From assembly GCA_007258455.2 (NCBI GenBank), contig VDFB02187766.1, positions 124,001 to 188,000 of the forward strand: 64,000 bases of DNA, in the 5' to 3' direction. Position 1 is the first letter of the stretch. The number at the start of each line of letters is the position of its first letter. The position numbers and the translations under genes were made by a program. The stretch comes from Sequoia sempervirens. Its lineage: Eukaryota > Streptophyta > Pinopsida > Cupressales > Cupressaceae. This document shows positions 48,927-60,725 of this stretch, piece by piece. Under the pieces are notes generated by a model. The model was given only the letters and a program-made list of their open reading frames with translations, ran no database searches and was not told where the DNA came from.

Positions 48927-49792
48927 TCACCTAACTATAATCCTCTTGGCCTTTGGAATAAATATCTGATATGCCTTTGAGGTTCCACTATACCCAATAA
49001 AGTACCCTCTCTCTACAGTCTGGTCTAACTTGGAATGTGTCGGCCCTGGAATGTGACGATATGCAAAACTCTGAAATATCTTGAAGTGGTTAACATTTGG
49101 CTTCCTCTGTGAGAATTCCTCCTCTGGTGTCATCTTGCCCAATACCCTATGTGGAACCCTATTATGTATATAAACTATTGTATTACATGCCTCTACCCAT
49201 AAGTAACATGGTGTACCCTAGTCATACAACATAGCCCTTGCTACCGCTGATATAGACTGATTCTTCCTCTTAGCAACCCCATTTTGTTGCGGGTTGTAAG
49301 GAACAATCCACTCTCTCTTGATTCCTTCCCTAGTATAGAACTCCTGGAACTTTTTCCCTTTATACTCGCCTCCATTGTCTAACAGAAGAACCTTTATCTT
49401 CTTGCCTATCGAATTCTCCACAAGAGTTTTAACTCTTGGAAGCAACTGAAAGCCTCATCCTTGGTCTTCAAGAAGTATATCCAGGTCTTCCTGGAGAAAT
49501 CATCAATAAAAGTAACAAAGTACTCATATCCTCTAACATATTTCATTGAAATTGGTCCCCATATGTCTGAATGTACAAGATCAAGAACACCATTGGATCT
49601 AGTGTCACTCCTGGGAAAAGCTTCTTTTGCAAACCTCCCCAATACACATCCCTTACATACATCATTATGGTTTGTGCTCACCTCTGGAACACCTATCACT
49701 ATCTCATGATGTAATTTAAGCACTCCATGAAGTATATGGCTCATCCTCCTATGCCATAGCTCTCCTTGATCTCTAGAATTACTACTGCTCAT
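48927..49792 (-). pseudogene. Integrase of copia element E
   Basis: WHRRMSHILHGVLKLHHEIV with CKGCVLGRFAKEAF forms the HHCC zinc region. VHSDIWGP and LLLDNGGEYKGK supply two catalytic Asp residues. The third site reads NGVAKRKNQSI where NGVAERKN is expected (E to K). 49142-48927 continues with FKIFQSFAYRHIP and GYFIGYSGTSKAYQIF. Split into three overlapping frames. Confidence 0.88.
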
Positions 49793-49912
49793 TAGTGCCT
49801 TATGATTATCAAACTACAACCTGTAAAGCTGCTCGATCCTAACTCCAATAGCTATGGGTGATTTCCAATCCTTATGCTTGATTAACACATTCACCCCTCT
49901 AAAGAGTACATT

Positions 49913-51046
49913 TTAACCTTTATCCTTAAGGACAGATATGAAAATCAGATTTATACCCAAGCTTGGCACATGCAACACATCATGAATGGGAATCATCTTG
50001 CCATTCTCCTTTTGAAATAGAATAGTCCCTTTCCATAATGGACTGAGTTTGGACATGTTCCCCATATAAATTTGTATTTTTATGTCCTCCTCCTTATAAT
50101 TGGAGAAGTAATATCTAACTCTTGTCATATGAAAAGATGCTGCCCCACTATCTATATACCAAACACCCTATGAAGTTGAGCTAACCATACAAGCTATGAG
50201 TGTAAACTCATTCTCCATTCTACTAGAGAGCTCATCTTCATTTTTTGAAGTTGTCGTCTTCTTCTTGCCTTTCTTTTCATTCTTCTTCCTTTGCGGGAAA
50301 TCGCTGGCATAGTGGCCAAACTCGTGACAACCATAACACTTGATCTTAGACAAGTCCTTCTCACTTTATGGATTTGATCCTTTACTAGACCCCCTCTTCA
50401 CTTTCCCTTTTCCTGCTAGGGTAACGTTTTCCTATTCTGCCTCACTTTTCTGACTCTTACTGTTGGTTCCACTGACAAGACTTAGTCTAAGCTCCGCTTG
50501 ATTGAAGTCACTCCATAGTCGATCCCAACTCAGTAAGGTGTCTCATCCATTGATAACTTGAATACAAAAATTCCATTGCTTAGTAAACCCATTTAGGGTT
50601 ATTCATACTAGCTCGTCATCATCTAGTTTATCTCTAATAGCTTCCAACTCATCCTTGACAATTCTGAGTCTTGTGAGGTAACTTGTAACGTCTTCTCCCT
50701 TGTTCATCCAGGTATTCCTCAAATTTTCTCTAAGAATTAGCTTCATGTTAGTGGTAGCATTCTGGTATAGATTCAGAATGGCATCCCACATATTCTTCAT
50801 TGTATTTAACTCTATGAGAAGTGGAACAATATGATCCTTGACACCATCAAGAATCAACCTTCTCACATTGACATCTTCCTTCTTATATGCTAAGAGCTAT
50901 TTTGGATCTATAGGTACAACTATAACACTGGTCACATATTCCTTGATACCATTCTCCTCTAGCAATAAAGAAATTTTGGCTTTCTAGAAATTAATATTCA
51001 AGGCTCCATCCAATCTCTCTTGATCTCTTAAACCTACTAAGGCCAT
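49913..51046 (-). pseudogene. gag and protease of copia element E
   Basis: Opens at 51046 (MALVGLRDQERLDGALNIN), with a typical gag middle part (NMWDAILNLYQNATTNMKLIL) at 50866-50603 and stops near 50980 and 50895. The zinc knuckle at about 50335-50295 reads CYGCHEFGHYASDF, last Cys changed to Phe. Protease near 50140 has WYIDSGAASFHMT with the DSG active site intact, preceded by a stop. Confidence 0.87.
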
Positions 51047-51150
51047 CTCAAAAGATAAAATAATAATAATAAAAATATGAAGAGGTAGGACTGGGTTTTA
51101 TAAACCCTCAATTTTTCCTTCTTGTGCTGAGCCTTTACTGCCCTTAGATC

Positions 51151-51163
51151 AACTCTGATACCA
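51151..51163 (-). other. Primer-binding site of copia element E
   Basis: Minus-strand TGGTATCAGAGTT directly adjoins the LTR end, matching initiator-Met tRNA use. Confidence 0.88.
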
Positions 51164-51878
51164 TGTGAAAATTCTATTGTAGTTACTAACTACTAATCTC
51201 CTATCTAATATATATTATTTGGTTGTCAAAAATTAATTCACAACAAATATTAAAAAATAACACTAGTGCAACTTCACAAATAAAAACCACAAGAATAGAG
51301 AAGAAAACATGCAAAATAATAAACACAATATTTTTGGACAAATTCTCCCTGGAAAAACCTCGAAGGGAAAACCAGTACTACAGATGAAGAATTTTATTAA
51401 ACTTCAACAAATTAAGAGATACATAAATTTCTCGCCTCTTACTGGCAGAGCTCTGACAATATTCTTCTCTAGAAATTCTTCCCTCAATTTCTCCTACTAA
51501 AATTTCTCTATTGTTGTCCCTAACACTATCACTATGCCCTTTCTATCACTGCAAAACTATTTTCTAACACTTCACATCCACTTGCTATCATTGCAAGTCT
51601 TTCTCAAGTGTGTCTTCTCCAAATGCCCATTAATCCCCTTTTATCCTTTTCTCATTGAAAAACCAATGACCATGGTTTAATCTCAATCAATGGCTAAGAT
51701 TAATTAGACTCTAACAACCCTAACTAATTGGATTCTGGAAGTCTCTAGAGGAATCAATTAATTAAATAAATAATTATCTAGACAACTAACTCCTTTCTAG
51801 AAGTCTCTAGAAAAATTAATTAAATAAATAAATATTTCTTGGGAATGGAGACACCTATCCAAGCTAAAAAAATTAGCA
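51164..51878 (-). repeat. 5' LTR of copia element E, 715 bp
   Basis: Plus-strand ends TGTGAAAATTC and ...AAATTAGCA next to TTAAG. Longer than the other LTR because of about 110 bases near 51245-51375. Confidence 0.92.
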
Positions 51879-52169
51879 TTAAGGTGGTTCTACTAAATGA
51901 GTTTGTAGTTTCTTTTTTAGAAGTATCAAAGGTATTCCCAATTTAATTTGTTGTTGTTAAGCACTAGTGTTAAGCGTGAAATAAATCATTAGAATAAATT
52001 TAACAATATTATTTTGAATATTTTTTAAATATGAATTTAATTAATTGTAACAATAAATTTAATATTTTTGAATTATGTCTAGAAATAAAAAGCATTCATT
52101 GTTATCATTTTTTTATTATTTTATATATATATATATATTGAAAGGGTTGAAAATTATCATTTTATGCTT

Positions 52170-53300
52170 GGGAGATACAAATAATATCCTACACATTTCA
52201 CTCAAGGAAACCTTAGAGATCTCAATCCAAGGATAGAGTGCAGGAAAGAGATCTACTAGAAGGGTGCCATAGGGTGTGATTAAATACTAAAAGAGGGTTC
52301 ACCACCATGCAAAGGCTTGGAAAGACAAGAAATGTAATTAACATGTAAAACCTAACTCAATGACCTAGGAAATGAAACTGAAATATAGCGTAACAAACTA
52401 AGAATGAACATAAAGGTACCTAGAATAAAAATATAACCAAAACAAACTCTGAAACCCTGAAATCCCACTACTTGATGTCCATTGGGACTCATATGGTAGT
52501 CTAGACAATTTAGTCCCAGACTAGGGTTTTGGTCCCAAAATTGGAATGTCACAAGGATAGATCTGGATCTCTTGAAACCTAGAAAATGTTAGTATTGGTA
52601 CTAATACACCTAAGGTGGTGATTCAGTTTGAGTATTAGGGTTTGGCTAAAATTTTGGTATTCTCTATTGATTTCCTATAGCTTTCTTCCTGCTAAATCTT
52701 GGTGTCCAAAGCCCTAATTTACAACCTATAGGTGACTTTTCATGATCTTGCGAGTGAGGAGACAAATCTGATAACTTTCTTCAATCTTGCAACTTAGTCA
52801 TCAAATATTCTTCAAGATCCAAGACACCTATATCTACAATCACACATGTAGAGAGGGAAAAACTTGTTGGTTGCTAGGAAATAGGGTTTTCTAAGGTCAA
52901 ACTCTATTTAGGGAATTAAACCTTGTAGTGAAACAATGAAACTTGAACATGAAACATGAAATAAGAAACATGAACAATGATACCTTGAATGATGCCATGA
53001 AATGTAGGCCTGCAATCTAATATGAAGTGGCCATAAAGAATATGGATCTTGACCTTGAATTAGATATACAACAATGGTTAACTTGGATCTTGGATGCTAA
53101 ATCACAACACTAGCTCAACAACATGATGATGGATCTTGAATTGCTACAAGAAATGATGAATAAATCTACCCTTGAATGCTTTAGAAATGCTCTTGTAAAC
53201 TCTCTTAACACTCTTTTGAAGTCTTAGGATGCTTAACTCTTAATTTTTAAGTTGATATTAGGATTTCTTAGGTGAAATAATTATTTGAAACCTTGTTTAT
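52170..53300 (-). repeat. D-type LTR fragment in inverted orientation
   Basis: Reads on the minus strand like the second half of the D LTR: 'ctcaagg.aaccttagagatctcaa' (core 'agagatctcaa') mirrors 55100-55130, and a palindromic motif occurs at 52494. 53140-53230 mirrors the 'ttcacaagagcatt' section of D. It ends directly at the D LTR start, giving head-to-head LTRs. Confidence 0.7.
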
Positions 53301-55194
53301 TCGAGTCACTAAAAAAGTAACACTTTATTTGTTTTGGCTTGTTCAGGCCTTCCTTGTGATTTTTTGCTTATTGTTACTTTGATTTAGTGTTGTAATGTGT
53401 ATAACACATTCACATTAAGTCTTGGGCCCTTGTGAACTAATGGATTTTAATGGTTCCTTGCTAAAGTGTTTTAATTCAATTTCACACTTTTCTACGGTTT
53501 TATCAAATAATTAAACTTAATAAACCTCTTTTTAATCAAAATCAACATTAATCTTGCCTTATTTGAAGTGTTGTAACACACTTTCACACTCCTCTAGGAT
53601 TTTCATTAATAATTGGGCTTTCTTATACTTTAATTGGCCCCATGTTGCATCCACAAGCCTCATTTATTACATCTTTTCAAGGATAATTCTGACACCTATC
53701 ATTAACCAATCATAATTCAGGTGTTTCTAGCTTGTGTGGCCCAGATTTAGGGATCTAGGACTCATTTTCCACCATGGGAAAATGGTTCCACCTAGATCTT
53801 TTGGCCCTAAACTAGTTTTCACACATTTCTAATAACTTTTGGTTTTTGGCCCCATACATCATGCCTGGTGGGACTCATTCGCCACCTTGGGTGAATGAGT
53901 CTCGTGTGGCCCAATATCAAATTTAATTCAAATTTTTGGTGGTATTTTATTCTCCTAGGTCCGATGTCGGCTCATAGTGTTGTAATTTTGGGAATTCTTG
54001 CATAATTGAGTATAAATACATGGTTCTTTTACTCATATTCTGACCTAGCATTCAAGAGAGTTCACAAGAGCATTTGGGAATTCACAAGATCATTCGAGAG
54101 CATTCAAGGGAAGATTATCAAGCATTTTAGAGTAGCATTCAATTGTCAATCATCATGTCAAATATTTCATCCATCATGTTTCTTATTGTGCTAATAATTG
54201 TGATGTAGGGTTTATGATTCAAGCAAGTGTTTCAACAAAGATCAACATCATTCAAGCAAGAGTCAAGAACCACATCCATTGCAACCATTAGAATAATTCT
54301 TTCAACACCTTATTGCTAGGGTTTGGTGAGTTGCAACATTATCTTTCATTCATTCATCACTCTCCATTCATATTTTCTTTCATTTCAAGGTTTAATTACC
54401 AACAAGGGGTTATACCAATGAAAACCCCTATTCACTAAGCCCATAACATTTTCGCCTCTCCTTTGTGTGTGTGACTTGTAGGTCTAGGTGGTGTATTTCA
54501 TAAAGAACAAGATTGGAGAATTTTTTTTAAGTGATTAAAGTTGTAAAAGTTGTCATCAAGCCTTAGAGAACATCGAAGATCACCCATATATTGCAAATTG
54601 GAGAGTTAGATCCAAAAAAAATCAAGAAGAGAAAAGCAGATAGAGAAGAGAAAAATCAACCTTTGAAGCGTTAGCAAAAACCAACTAGATTGGTTCACCA
54701 CTTCTAGCTAATGAGTCCTAGTTCTTGTCATTTTTTAGGATTTTGTAGAGCTGGATACTCTTTTAGTAGATTTTTGTTCCTGCACATTTTCCCTGAAACT
54801 GGACTGATTCGCCTAGCTTGGCGAATGAGTCCTAGTCAATAGTAAAATAATATTTTCTAGGATTCATAATTTTTGTTTAGCCTTCTCTAGATTTTGAGGT
54901 GCACACTTTCTATTGTACATTTTTCAGTTTCATTTCCTTCACCTTTCTAGGTCATTTAGTGTTAGTTTGCATTTAATTAGGGTTTTGCATTACATATTGC
55001 ATTTTAGAGTCTTTTCCAATTTTTCACTTGGGGGTTAAACCCTCATTAGATCACATTCAGACCATAGGACAACCCTATTGCAAGATCTCTTTCTCTTTTG
55101 CATTGAGATCTCTAGGGTTACCCTTGAGCAGAATATCTTGGAAAGTGGGTGTGATAGCACTTGAACAACCTATCCCCCATTTCCCTTGGTTCCA
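53301..55194 (+). repeat. 5' LTR of element D, about 1894 bp
   Basis: Starts TCGAGTCACTAAAAAAG (3' copy TGGAGTCACTAAAAAAG) and ends TTGGTTCCA before the primer site. Four palindromic motif copies at 53757, 53870, 54688 and 54801. A TATAAATA box lies near 54010, upstream of 'catggttctttt'. Confidence 0.88.
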
Positions 55195-55197
55195 TTT

Positions 55198-55206
55198 TGG
55201 TGAACC
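55198..55206 (+). other. Candidate primer-binding site of element D
   Basis: TGGTGAACC a few bases after the LTR end, same sequence and spacing as in A. tRNA not identified. Confidence 0.6.
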
Positions 55207-55675
55207 TACATTTAGAACATCATACTTCTGATTTGGAGTGCATTTTCATCCTAGATTTGACTTGCATTAACATTGCATTAGGATTTGTATTGGTTAAATT
55301 GCATTCTAGGGTTTCAAATTTTACATTAGTGAAAGCTCACTTATCTTGCATTTTTGCATCTAATTTCATTGAAAATAAGAAAAAATCTACATTTTCATCT
55401 TAGACATAGATCAAAAAACATAAAAAACATAAAATTTAATTGAAAAATTCTAAATTTTTTGAAAAAAATCATCACTGGGACTCATTTGCCACCCTGGATG
55501 AATCAATCCCTCTACACATACTGCACTGCATTTTCTGGCATATACAATTCATATTTTTAGTTTCTGTTTATTGACACTGTCTTTCTATTTTAGTTGCTAG
55601 AACTTCTGTTATAAGCATTTCATTCTTCTTATACTATATTGCATTTTCATTCACTTTGCATTTAGTAGCCTTTGT

Positions 55676-57190
55676 ATGAGTGTTTGGTGTCCTATTGCTA
55701 ATACTAGAGTGAGACAAAGTTTGAGACTCATGTCATCCCGTGATAGCACAATCATTGTGGATCTTGGGTTGTCTAGCTCTTTCACTCCTAGTATTGACAT
55801 TAGTACACTTGGCATGGATAGCACCTTTAACAACTATTTTCCTTCAAGTACTATGCAAGTTGAAACAAGGAATGATAGTGTCCCACAAGAAAAAATAATT
55901 CGCATTCATGAAGACCTAGCAAACCTACAATATCAAGTGCAAAATGACAAAATTTCAACTATTTCCATCCCTACTATGGAAAACATTCACTGTATGCTTG
56001 AAAGTGAAGATGGACTTGACCTTGAAAAAAATATAGTTCAAATCTTTGGAAAATACCTTTCCTCAATAAAGTTCCCCTTTACCAACAAGCAATGTCACAA
56101 GCCAATGAGGAACTCAAATTCCTCTTCCCACAAAAATTGCCTCAATACCTACCTAAACCAACCCTCAATTCACAAAAACAATGCAACAAGTTAGTAATGT
56201 GATTCCTTCCATGGGTATTCTCGCTAGCATGCCTAATTCAAATGTGGCATTGCACATTATATCTCCTACCACTTTACCACCTATAATCATCCCATTCACT
56301 TTTCCTACAAAAACATACACCCCTTCACCTTTGTCACTTCCATATCATAACACAAGAAATGACTCTCTCATAACTCAACTCTTCCAAATTGTTTCATACC
56401 TTCAAAAACAAATTTTTGCCATCAACCAAAATCAAAATTGTCCACCTACATATTATGTTAAAAGCAGTCCATTGTCCTTGGAGATATTGTAAACACTAAT
56501 GCCACAACGTGTAGAGGTTCCTAGATTCCATAAATACTAAGGAAAGGGAGATCCTTCTAACCATGTTAATGCTTACACCACCTTATGTAGTGAATTTTTC
56601 CTTGACAATAAACTCCTAGCTAAACTTTTCCCTGGGTCATTGAAAGACATCGCCTTGGAGTGGTTCTCTTCTTTACAAAAAAACTCAATTTGTTCATTCA
56701 ATGAACTCATTGAGGTATTTGTAAACCATTTCCAAGTGCATATGACTCCCAAGATGACCTTGGACAATTTGATGAGATGTAAGAAAAAATAAGAAGAAAA
56801 TATCACTGAATTTATCTCATGCTATCAATTGCTTTATTCCCAAATCGTTGTCAAGGTCCCCAACCCTCACCTTCAAAAGATGTTCATAGAAAATTTGCAA
56901 AGAAAAATTCAAGGCAAGCTTACCATGATGAAATTCACACCCTTCATGCACTTGCGGACTTCCCTCTGTGATTATCAAAATTCGGTTAGTAGTTGCAATA
57001 CAAAGTCCACTTCTATCCAAATCAAGAAATCCAAGCCCACAAACCAAAAAAATTCCCAACCTTTCAGAAAAAAAAGGGTTCCTTCAATTTCATCCCCCTC
57101 AATAAACAACTCAAAATGGACCAATAAGCAATTAGTTGTTGTTAAAGCCACATTGCCACCTGAAGAGACAATTCACTCCCTTGTCCAATA
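55676..57190 (+). pseudogene. gag of element D
   Basis: Starts MSVWCPIANTRVRQSLRLMSS, matching A. It changes frame near 56100-56180 to MQQVSNVIPSMG and a Pro/Thr-rich linker, then near 56600 reads LAKLFPGSLKDIALEWFSSL, a stop near 56788, and SQIVVKVPNPHLQKMFIENL. The core matches the retrotransposon gag domain. The C-terminal part is Lys/Ser-rich. Confidence 0.8.
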
Positions 57191-57289
57191 GCCTGCATAA
57201 CACAATGAATCAACTTTTAGAACAACAAATGATTACCTTACCTCCCATGAAAACACCCGATCCCAATAAACCTTTACCCTCAAGCTTTA

Positions 57290-58140
57290 GATCAAATGCT
57301 TATTGACAGTACCATCGACAAAATGGACATGACAAAAAGCATTGAAAGCATCTTAAACATCATGTGCAAGACCTCATTGGTTGTAGTTGTCTTTCTGTTG
57401 AAGGTGTTAGTGATCAAGGAAATAAGTCTATTGCCCCTTCTAACCAAAACTTGAAAATTTTCACCAATCCCATGCCAAAACATAATATTTCATTTGTCAA
57501 ATCCAGCGAAGATACAAAGAATAATGTGGTGAATGTTGACATAGATGATGATAACATTGTTTCTATTCAACATGATACTCTCAATAATAATCCTATAAAT
57601 GAAATGGTAGGAGTGATAGATGTCATCCCTCATAAGGGTTTCAACTAAGAATCCTCGACATTGCTTTCTCCTCTAAGGATATACTTAAACATGCACCCAA
57701 TGGTCCTCTCTACATAGCTTGCCATATCTATGACAAGCCCACTAATGGGATACTAATACATCCTGCCTATGGAGAGAATGTGATCATTGAGGAATTCTTA
57801 CTTTTGCATGAGCTCTATCAAGACATATACGACAAACTGAAAGCATGGATCAAGACACACAATGGTTTTGCTTGCCCTACGATATGATCAATCACCTTAC
57901 CATTACAAATAGGACCAAAAATACTAGATGTATCATTTTCCATCATCTCGTAGTTGAACGAATTTTGTGTGAAGCTAGGCCATCCATGTATTTCATCCAT
58001 GAAAGTTGTCCCTTCGGTTGTACATAAATGTTGAAAGTTTCCCTTTGACAATGACGTATTCACTGTCCACCATAGTGGCTTTAACCCATTGTCCTCTAAT
58101 GGTAACTTTTCCTTAGATTCCTTTTTTTCTGAGCCTAGGG
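57290..58140 (+). pseudogene. Zinc knuckle and protease-like segment of element D
   Basis: The knuckle near 57301 reads Y-stop-QYHRQNGHDKKH-stop-KH, aligning with CX2HX4HX4R of A; the second stop (TGA) corresponds to CGA Arg in A. Near 57750 GILIHPAYGENVIIEEF aligns with ILIDPACGENVITEEF of A, with the catalytic Asp changed to His. LPLQIGPKILD and KFPFDNDVFTVHHSGFNPLSS follow. Inactive. Confidence 0.78.
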
Positions 58141-58626
58141 AACCTATAAAACAATGAGAAGATTTTTTTTGTCCTATCAAAAGTTCAAGGCAAAGAAGAT
58201 AGCAGAACTATCCCTATGAAACGTGTCCCCACCCACCATCAAACCTACCATCCTAGATGAAACCATGCATGAGACTAAATAAATTCCACACAACCAAAAC
58301 CAACCTACAAGAGAACCTTCCCCTACATCCTACAAAAGACCAAGAGACAATGAAAATGACCCCATCACACCTCCTAGAATAAAACAAGTTTACAAGGTTG
58401 AAAAGAGAAAGTGGTTCAACAACCTCTTATGGTTCCTTTTGTTCCTCCCCTTAGGGAAGAAACAAAACATATGGTTGATCAACCCACTCCTACACAAATG
58501 AAAATTGAAAACAAAACTAAAAGAAATAGAGGTGCTAGAGAGTGTAGGCATAGACGTCATGCCCTTGATCATAGGTTACATGAATAATTAAACAAAGAAA
58601 ATCAAGATCCAAACCTAACTACAACA

Positions 58627-58962
58627 ATGCATAATGACTCTACTCCTACCCCGAAACACAACAATCCAATACAACAACAACAACAACAAGAGTTGAAATC
58701 CTCCATGAACATTATCATTCATCCTGTTGTTGTGGTTAACTTGGATGATGATGATGAGGTTGCTAAAATTGATGAAAAGGTGCATAATGAATTGAGTACA
58801 TTATTTTTCTCTTCCATGATCTTAAACAAAAAATATCCTACAAGGAGTGTTCAACCTAGTGCTACCCCTAGTTTAGCACTTTCTCTTGTCCCTTTGGCTA
58901 GTTGCTTTCCTTTAGTATACAATGAGCATAAATGGGAGGCAAATGACCTGCTTATAGGCTGA
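58627..58962 (+). pseudogene. Acidic tail frame of element D
   Basis: 111 codons starting MHNDSTPTPKHNNPIQ, with a Gln run, then VVVNLDDDDEVAKIDEKVHNEL, matching the tail frame of A. Ends KWEANDLLIG-stop. Function unknown. Confidence 0.65.
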
Positions 58963-58965
58963 CTT

Positions 58966-60710
58966 GCTCGTGCCTTACTAGTCCTTTTCTTTGTTTCTTT
59001 TAAATTTTATTTTGTGTGATTGCATATGCATAATGTGATCCCCTATGACATTTTTTTTTTTTTTTTATCTCTTTGTGACATTCCTTTATTTGTCTTTATT
59101 CTTCTCTATGTCGTAAATCTTTTAAATCTTTTTGCTTTTATCATATTTTTTTCATTTATCTTTTGTTTTCCTTTTGGGGATGACACAAGGCATCGAGACA
59201 TTCATATCTCTTCCATGTTGACCCAAAAACTTTTCTTTGTCTTGTGCTTTCCTTTTTTGGGGATGATGCAAGGCTTTGAGACATTCGTGCCTCTTCCATG
59301 TTGACCCAAAAGTATTTTCCTTTTCTTTTTTTTTTAATCTCTTTTTCACTTCTCTTGTGTTTTCCTTTTGGAGGATGACACAAGGTGTTGAGACATTCAT
59401 GTTTCAGATCCTATGTTGACCCAAAAGGTTTTTCTTTATTTTCACTCTCTTTGTGTAATTCTTCCAGTTCTATGTGTATTTGGGGAATGATGACAGTTCT
59501 GAGCTCTATAAAAACATTGCAACAAAGAACACACTGACTCCCAATCCATAGATCCCTTATGTTTTTGGTGTTTTCATTTTGGGGGCTTCCCCTCTCTTTT
59601 CCTTTTCTCTTACTTGACGTAGCTTTACTTGGAAACATATGACTTGGCATAGGGCTTTCCAAGTTAGTTCTCACGCCTTCCTATTTTTTTCCATTTATCA
59701 TTTGCTACTTTAAAGTAATTTCTCATAGTATTGTGTTTAGAAATTTCTTTAAAGTGGGGGCATACATTGACATTATTGTTTTGCATTTTCTTCTTTTTTC
59801 ATGGTTCATGGTGCAGTTTTATTACTTCATATGATGTGTTTTTCGCTTTGTGGATGACATTGGGTGTGATTTCTTTCAAGAGCATGATGTTTCATAGCAT
59901 ATTACAATCCTCTTAGTGGATTGATGTGACACACTGCATCTCCTAAGTTGTGAATTTTTTATTCTTTGATTGGTCCTCTTTTGGAGAAATTAGGCATAAT
60001 GTACCCTAAGTTAAAGATCTCACATGAACTAAGAAAGAATCCTTTGAACATTTCCTATTTGGAATTTTTCATTTTTCATTGTATGGCCACTTTACATAAC
60101 ACAACTTGCATGCCTGTAGTGCCATCCTATTTGTTCATGAGCTCCAAGCATATAAAGTTTTTCTTGTCTTGTGAAGCTCAAAAATTATTTTTGCATGGTG
60201 CCTTATTAAAGTTATCCAGGGGTATAAATTTGGTATGGTTTGAGTGGGAAGCTCAACCAAGGCATGAATTTTCCCATAGCCACACACATATGTGTGTGAG
60301 TACATACCAGCCATGAGTGTATGTTTCTCACCCTTTTGGACTTCTCACCCAATAGACAACTTGAAGTTCCATCACTTCAAAGTTAGTATGCATTTTTTTC
60401 AAACAAATAACCTAGATCTGATCGACATCGTGATGGAAAAATGGTTGAATCTTGATCTGATTCTTTAATAATATTTTTACCTTTTCTTTTTTCATCTTTG
60501 ACAGTGCATGCTCGTGGCTTTTTGTTCTTTATATCATTTGTATGAGTGTTCTTTTGTGCCTATGTTGGTTCATCATCAGATCTTGATCATGGGGGCTTGA
60601 TCACCCCTCTTGATTGTCATATCGTTTTATTGGAATTTTTACACTTGCACCCCTCTTGATGCACATTGTTCTACTTTAGTGTGATTTTGAAGCAAGTTCA
60701 TCATCTCGCT
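58966..60710 (+). other. 3' noncoding region of element D with hairpin tandem repeat
   Basis: Three units near 59165, 59250 and 59355 share TTTCCTTTTGGGGATGA...GAGACATTC...CATGTTGACCCAAAA. Downstream blocks ('ggggaatgatgacagttc', 'ccatagatccctta', 'catatgacttggcat') match B and A. The Lys/His-rich minus-strand frames are by-products. Confidence 0.75.
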
Positions 60711-60725
60711 GAAGTGGGGGCTAGA
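60711..60725 (+). other. Polypurine tract of element D
   Basis: 'tgaagtgggggctaga' core AAGTGGGGGCTAGA directly before the 3' LTR, near-identical to A and B. Confidence 0.82.

Larger units (their letters stand above)
46420..51878 (-). mobile_element. Ty1/copia element E, structurally complete
   Basis: TG...CA LTRs (46420-47021 and 51164-51878) and 5-bp target duplication TTAAG (46415-46419 and 51879-51883). Minus order is gag, protease, integrase, RT, RNase H, as for copia. Coding DNA has several stops and substitutions, so it is not autonomous now. Total 5459 bp. Confidence 0.95.

Noticed and set aside
59152..59400. Lys/His-rich repetitive frames (also near 24145-24500 and 30692-31120)
   Set aside because: They arise from the tandem hairpin repeat in noncoding DNA and exist in several frames at once.
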